Source of the DNA: Planctomycetota bacterium
GTDB taxonomy: Bacteria > Planctomycetota > UBA1135 > GCA-002686595
Assembly (NCBI GenBank): GCA_027083445.1
Contig: JALWOP010000329.1
Span: 1 to 51,387, forward strand
Length of the DNA: 51,387 nucleotides
Direction: 5' to 3'
Below are positions 48,795-51,387 of this stretch, piece by piece. The position numbers were made by a program, and so were the translations under genes. Numbering within the stretch: the first letter of the stretch is position 1; each line of letters starts with the position of its first letter. A model generated the notes under the pieces. The model did no database searches, was not told where the DNA came from, and was given only the letters and a program-made list of their open reading frames with translations.

Positions 48795-49343
48795 ATGAAA
48801 CTCACCCACTTGCTCTTGCTGGCGCCCCTGGTGCTGGCCCTTCCCCAGGACAAGGGCGCCACTGGAGGGGAGACTGAGAAGCAGGCTCAACCCGTCGCCA
48901 CCATTGGAAAGAGTGCCCCCAGCTTCTCCCTCAACGACCACACCGGGACCAAGGTCACGCTTGGGGGCGCGGCGCCCAAGTGGCGCGTCATCGCCTGCTT
49001 CCCCAAGGCGATGACGCCTGGGTGAACGGCCGAGGTCTGCTCGCTGCGGGACGTAGCGACCCAGCTCGACGGTTTGAACGCCGAGCTCTACGGACTCTCG
49101 ACCGACGACGTCGTCTCCCAGGCGAAGTTCGTGAAAGCCCAGGAGCTGAACTTTCCCCTGCTCTCCGATCCCGACGGCAGTTTCGCACGCAAGTACGGCG
49201 TGCTCTGGCGCGGATCGTTGACGAGGCGCGTGACCTTCGTCATCGATCCGAAGGGAGTGCTGCGCGCCATCGACACCGAGGTCGATGTGAAGCGTCACGG
49301 GCGGGATCTGGTGGAACTGCTGCGGAAGCTCCAGGTCCAGTGA
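48795..49343 (+). CDS. Secreted PrxQ/BCP-like peroxiredoxin, selenocysteine at codon 77 (TGA)
   Basis: Encodes 182 residues when TGA at 49023-49025 is read as selenocysteine. A signal peptide (about 3-16) precedes the thioredoxin-fold AhpC/TSA domain: IGKSAPSFSLNDHTGTKVTL, then ACFPKAMTPG-U-TAEVCSLRD. In PrxQ/BCP enzymes this motif is ...TPGCTxExCxFRD: the UGA replaces the peroxidatic Cys and the resolving Cys (C82) is kept in U-x4-C spacing. The frame continues through LYGLSTDDVVSQAKF, FPLLSDPDGSFARKYGV and RRVTFVIDPKGVLRAID, matching the rest of the family. Standard translation gives a useless 76-residue protein. A hairpin with a GG loop follows 15 nt after the UGA. Role: reduction of peroxides outside the cytoplasm. 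The WYL-regulator gene starts 42 nt downstream. Confidence 0.88.
49041..49059 (+). promoter_or_regulatory. Candidate SECIS hairpin of the peroxiredoxin gene
   Basis: ucgcugc (49041-49047) pairs with guagcga (49053-49059) through six Watson-Crick pairs and one G-U, with the loop GGGAC. The stem starts 16 nt after the UGA. Loop size, leading G residues and distance all match the bacterial SECIS pattern. Confidence 0.65.
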
Positions 49344-49385
49344 TCCGGGGCAGATGGACCCCGCTCCAAGGCAGGCACCCCATCG

Positions 49386-50075
49386 ATGCGGCGAGCGGAT
49401 CGTCTCTTCCAAATCGTGCAGTTCCTGCGGGCGAAGGGCACGCTCACGGCTGAAGAGCTCGCGAGGCAACTGGGGGTCTCTCCGCGCACGATCTATCGCG
49501 ACGTGCGGGACCTGGTGCGTTCGGGGATCCCGGTCGAGGGGGAGGCCGGGGTGGGTTATGCCCTGCCCAGCAAGTTCGATCTGCCCCCCTTGATGTTCAC
49601 CGAGGGGGAGATCTCGGCCCTGGTGCTTGGGATCAGCATGGTGCGCGCCTTCGCCGACCCGGAGCTGGCCACCCGCGCCCGGGCGGTTTTGGACAAGGTC
49701 CAGGCGGTCTTGCCCGGAGAGCTGCGACCCGCGATCGAGGACCTGACCCTCTTCGCCCCTCCGGGCCAACGGCCGGACCAGACGCGCCACCTGGAAGCCC
49801 TGCGAGGAGCGATCGCCCAGCGTCGCAAGGTGCGCTTGGAGTATGTCGACGGTCGCAGCCGCACCAGCCGTCGTACCATCCGTCCCTTGGGGCTCTACTT
49901 CTGGGGAACGGTCTGGACCCTCTCCGCCTGGTGCGAGCTACGCGGGGAGTTCCGCAACTTCCGTCCCGACCGCATCGAGAGGCTCGAGGTCTTGGATGAA
50001 ACCTTCCCCGACGACCCCGAAAAGAGCCTGCGCCTCTACCTCGAGCGCATGATCGGCGGCGAGGACGAGGGCTGA
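49386..50075 (+). CDS. HTH/WYL-domain transcriptional regulator (YafY-type)
   Basis: Encodes 229 residues. An N-terminal winged helix (about 1-55, RADRLFQIVQFLRAKGTLTAEELARQLGVSPRTIYRDVRDLVRSG compressed: LTAEELARQLGVSPRTIYRD is the HTH) precedes a WYL domain (about 135-205) with RKVRLEYVDGRSRTSRRTIRPLGLYFWG split across the usual positions and WTLSAWCELRGEFRNFRPDRIERLEVLDETF. WYL regulators sense small ligands or nucleic acids and act as repressors or activators. It lies 42 nt after the selenoperoxiredoxin gene on the same strand, so it may control or respond to redox stress; that is inferred only from position. Confidence 0.9.
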   Translation: MRRADRLFQIVQFLRAKGTLTAEELARQLGVSPRTIYRDVRDLVRSGIPVEGEAGVGYALPSKFDLPPLMFTEGEISALVLGISMVRAFADPELATRARAVLDKVQAVLPGELRPAIEDLTLFAPPGQRPDQTRHLEALRGAIAQRRKVRLEYVDGRSRTSRRTIRPLGLYFWGTVWTLSAWCELRGEFRNFRPDRIERLEVLDETFPDDPEKSLRLYLERMIGGEDEG

Positions 50076-50324
50076 GACCCTTCGGCGACGTGCTGGACCG
50101 GTCCTGCCCGGAGCTGTAGGTGGCACAGACCATCGGCCCCCAGCTCCGTTCGCCCCCTCCGGGGACCCTTCCCCCCCTTACCTGGGCGTGGAGGGCAGCT
50201 ATTTCGGGTTTTCTTGCGCATTTCCGGGGGAAGGCGTACGGTCGAAGGGTCGCTCGCTGTGGTTCGCCTGGCTCCTGCTCGTTTCGGAGCCGCACGGCGG
50301 GCAGGGCAAGGAGAATGAAGAGCT

Positions 50325-51387
50325 ATGCTTGACTTGACTCAGTCCCCCCCCCCCCATGTAAGCCTGAAGCGGAGTCGTGCGACTCGGCCCCTTGCAAATG
50401 ACGCGACTCGGAGAAGTCGCCTTCTCGCCTGGTGCGGGGCGCTCGTGATGGCTACGGCGACCTCGGCTAGCGCTACGGTCTGGTACGTGGATGCTTCGGC
50501 TCCTCCGGGCGGAACCGGGGGCAGTTGGACCTCGCCGTTCAACAATCTGCAGACCGCGCTTCTCAACTCGAATCTTGGCCAGTTCGACCAGATCTGGGTG
50601 CGCAAGGGGACCTACTTCCCCGGGAGCTTGCAGACCGACACCTTCACCATGGTTTCCACGGTCCATCTTTACGGGGGCTTCATCGGAAATGAAACCAGTA
50701 CCAAGCAGCGCCCCGACCCTCCGATCGGGACCATTCTCTCCGGCGACATCGACAGCACCGCGGGCAGCTCCCCCGGGGACTGCCACCATGTCGTCACTAT
50801 CCCCCCGGGATCATCCAACATCCGTATCGACGGCTTCACGATTCGCTCGGGTTATGCCGACGCGACGAGCAACCCCAACGGAGGCGGGATCCTGATGGAC
50901 GGCAGCTTGGGTCTAATCCAAGGCGTGCTGCTCGACCAGGTCCGCGTGCGGGAGAACTTCGCCACTCAAAGCGGCGGTGGGATCTACGCCTACCAGGCCG
51001 ACCTGGACATGAAGTTCTGCGTCGTGCGCAGGAACTCGGTCAGCCTGCTCTACGGCGGCGGTCTCAGCGTCGAGCGACCGGGCCTGATGCGCGTCTACAG
51101 CACCCTCTTCGCCGGCAACCGTGCACAGTTCGGTGGGGCGATCGCCCTGCGCGACAGCACGGACGGCCCCTTCGGTCCTCTGTTCTACTCGTGCGAGATG
51201 CGCGAGAACCACGCCCACAACGGCGGGGCCGTGCACGTCTCCAACACCATCCTCGGTGGAGCCTGGGGCAACTGCACGGTCGTCGACAACGAAGCCTTCG
51301 AGGATCCGACCGACCTCGCCTCACCCGATGGGGAGGGAGGCGGCTTCTGGATCTCCCTGACCGGTGACTCGAAGATGTACATCTACA
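50325..51387 (+). CDS. Secreted right-handed beta-helix protein, 3'-truncated by window end
   Basis: Reads open from the ATG at 50325 to the window edge (354 codons), preceded by AAGGAG at 50308-50313. A long basic n-region (residues 1-36) precedes a hydrophobic stretch and signal cleavage region (RLLAWCGALVMATATSASA). The mature part starts TVWYVDASAPPGGTGGSWTS and PFNNLQTAL, the entry motif of many planctomycete-type parallel beta-helix proteins. Repeats with GGGI/GGGL/GGAI/GGAV turns follow (for example NPNGGGILMDGS, QSGGGIYAYQAD, YGGGLSVE, FGGAIALRD, NGGAVHVSN). No catalytic residues can be named; pectate-lyase-like or adhesin-type surface proteins share this fold. The 249-bp gap upstream (50076-50324) shows no other gene. 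Confidence 0.8.
   Translation, partial: MLDLTQSPPPHVSLKRSRATRPLANDATRRSRLLAWCGALVMATATSASATVWYVDASAPPGGTGGSWTSPFNNLQTALLNSNLGQFDQIWVRKGTYFPGSLQTDTFTMVSTVHLYGGFIGNETSTKQRPDPPIGTILSGDIDSTAGSSPGDCHHVVTIPPGSSNIRIDGFTIRSGYADATSNPNGGGILMDGSLGLIQGVLLDQVRVRENFATQSGGGIYAYQADLDMKFCVVRRNSVSLLYGGGLSVERPGLMRVYSTLFAGNRAQFGGAIALRDSTDGPFGPLFYSCEMRENHAHNGGAVHVSNTILGGAWGNCTVVDNEAFEDPTDLASPDGEGGGFWISLTGDSKMYIY
50344..50355 (+). repeat. 12-nt poly-C tract near the 5' end of the beta-helix gene
   Basis: Twelve consecutive C residues lie in codons 7-11 (Ser-Pro-Pro-Pro-His) of the beta-helix gene, before the signal peptide core. A change of one base would shift the frame. Confidence 0.95.

Noticed and set aside
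48795..49343. Split of the peroxiredoxin gene as two small genes (76 and 89 residues)
   Set aside because: The pieces form one family-typical protein in the same frame; the second piece's apparent ATG at 49074 lies inside the conserved domain.

Overview
The window is GC-rich, gene-dense DNA from a Gram-negative-type bacterium. It encodes outer-membrane beta-barrels, an LPS-core-type kinase, prolipoprotein diacylglyceryl transferase and many lipoproteins with clear lipoboxes. The mix of large secreted beta-propellers, Asp-box and right-handed beta-helix proteins, an AlkP-superfamily phosphatase and a sulfatase-like lipoprotein suggests a Planctomycetota-like or similarly poorly cultivated lineage. 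That is an inference; no rRNA or other taxonomic marker is present. I see no rRNA, tRNA, CRISPR array or intact insertion sequence, and no gene-free gap longer than about 300 bases.

Layout. 2-3010: a compact flavin/electron-transfer operon (ApbE, porin-like barrel, FMN-binding protein, small cytochrome-b-like membrane protein). 2949-9272, minus strand: a KDO-kinase-like protein translationally coupled to a KptA/Tpt1 RNA 2'-phosphotransferase with a long arginine-rich tail, a DAACS transporter carrying a PDZ-like insert, and a membrane-inserted phosphatase. 9414-17749: a carboxypeptidase-regulatory-like protein, a MATE exporter, a Cys/Met-metabolism PLP enzyme, a FabZ-like dehydratase, an Asp-box propeller and an anchored unknown. 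17769-22604: a Pus10-type pseudouridine synthase (an archaeal/eukaryotic family), Lgt, an RNase HII-like protein, a 172-bp inverted-repeat element, a UDP-galactopyranose-mutase-like flavoprotein and a small membrane protein. 22875-30922: two paralogous beta-propeller lipoproteins flanking a gamma-glutamyltransferase, then an acyl-CoA ligase. 30941-37962: a TlpA-like thioredoxin protein, glycyl-tRNA synthetase, a GMC oxidoreductase coupled to a Gfo/Idh/MocA protein, a DUF2892 protein and a sulfatase-like lipoprotein. 38086-47338: a multiheme cytochrome locus. 47408-51387: an ElyC/SanA/YdcF-family protein, a lipoprotein, a peroxiredoxin, a WYL regulator and a truncated beta-helix protein.

Three things stand out. 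(1) Two genes are interrupted by an in-frame TGA exactly where a redox cysteine belongs: TlpA-like W-U-G-P-C and PrxQ-like T-P-G-U-T. Reading continues in frame for 103 and 105 residues, and each TGA is followed by a hairpin at SECIS distance. I read both as secreted selenoproteins. (2) 38086-47338 encodes a fused Fe-S/flavin/b-type membrane oxidoreductase, a 23-CxxCH protein, an outer-membrane barrel, a 7-CxxCH lipoprotein and an 11-CxxCH lipoprotein, the first four joined by stop/start overlaps. This looks like a complete inner-membrane-to-surface electron conduit that does not match the classic Mtr arrangement. (3) Two RNA enzymes, KptA with a tail and Pus10, are unusual for a bacterium.

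Many genes lack a Shine-Dalgarno sequence. At least eight have a TAnnnT hexamer ending 7-12 nt before the start codon, which suggests leaderless or near-leaderless transcripts.
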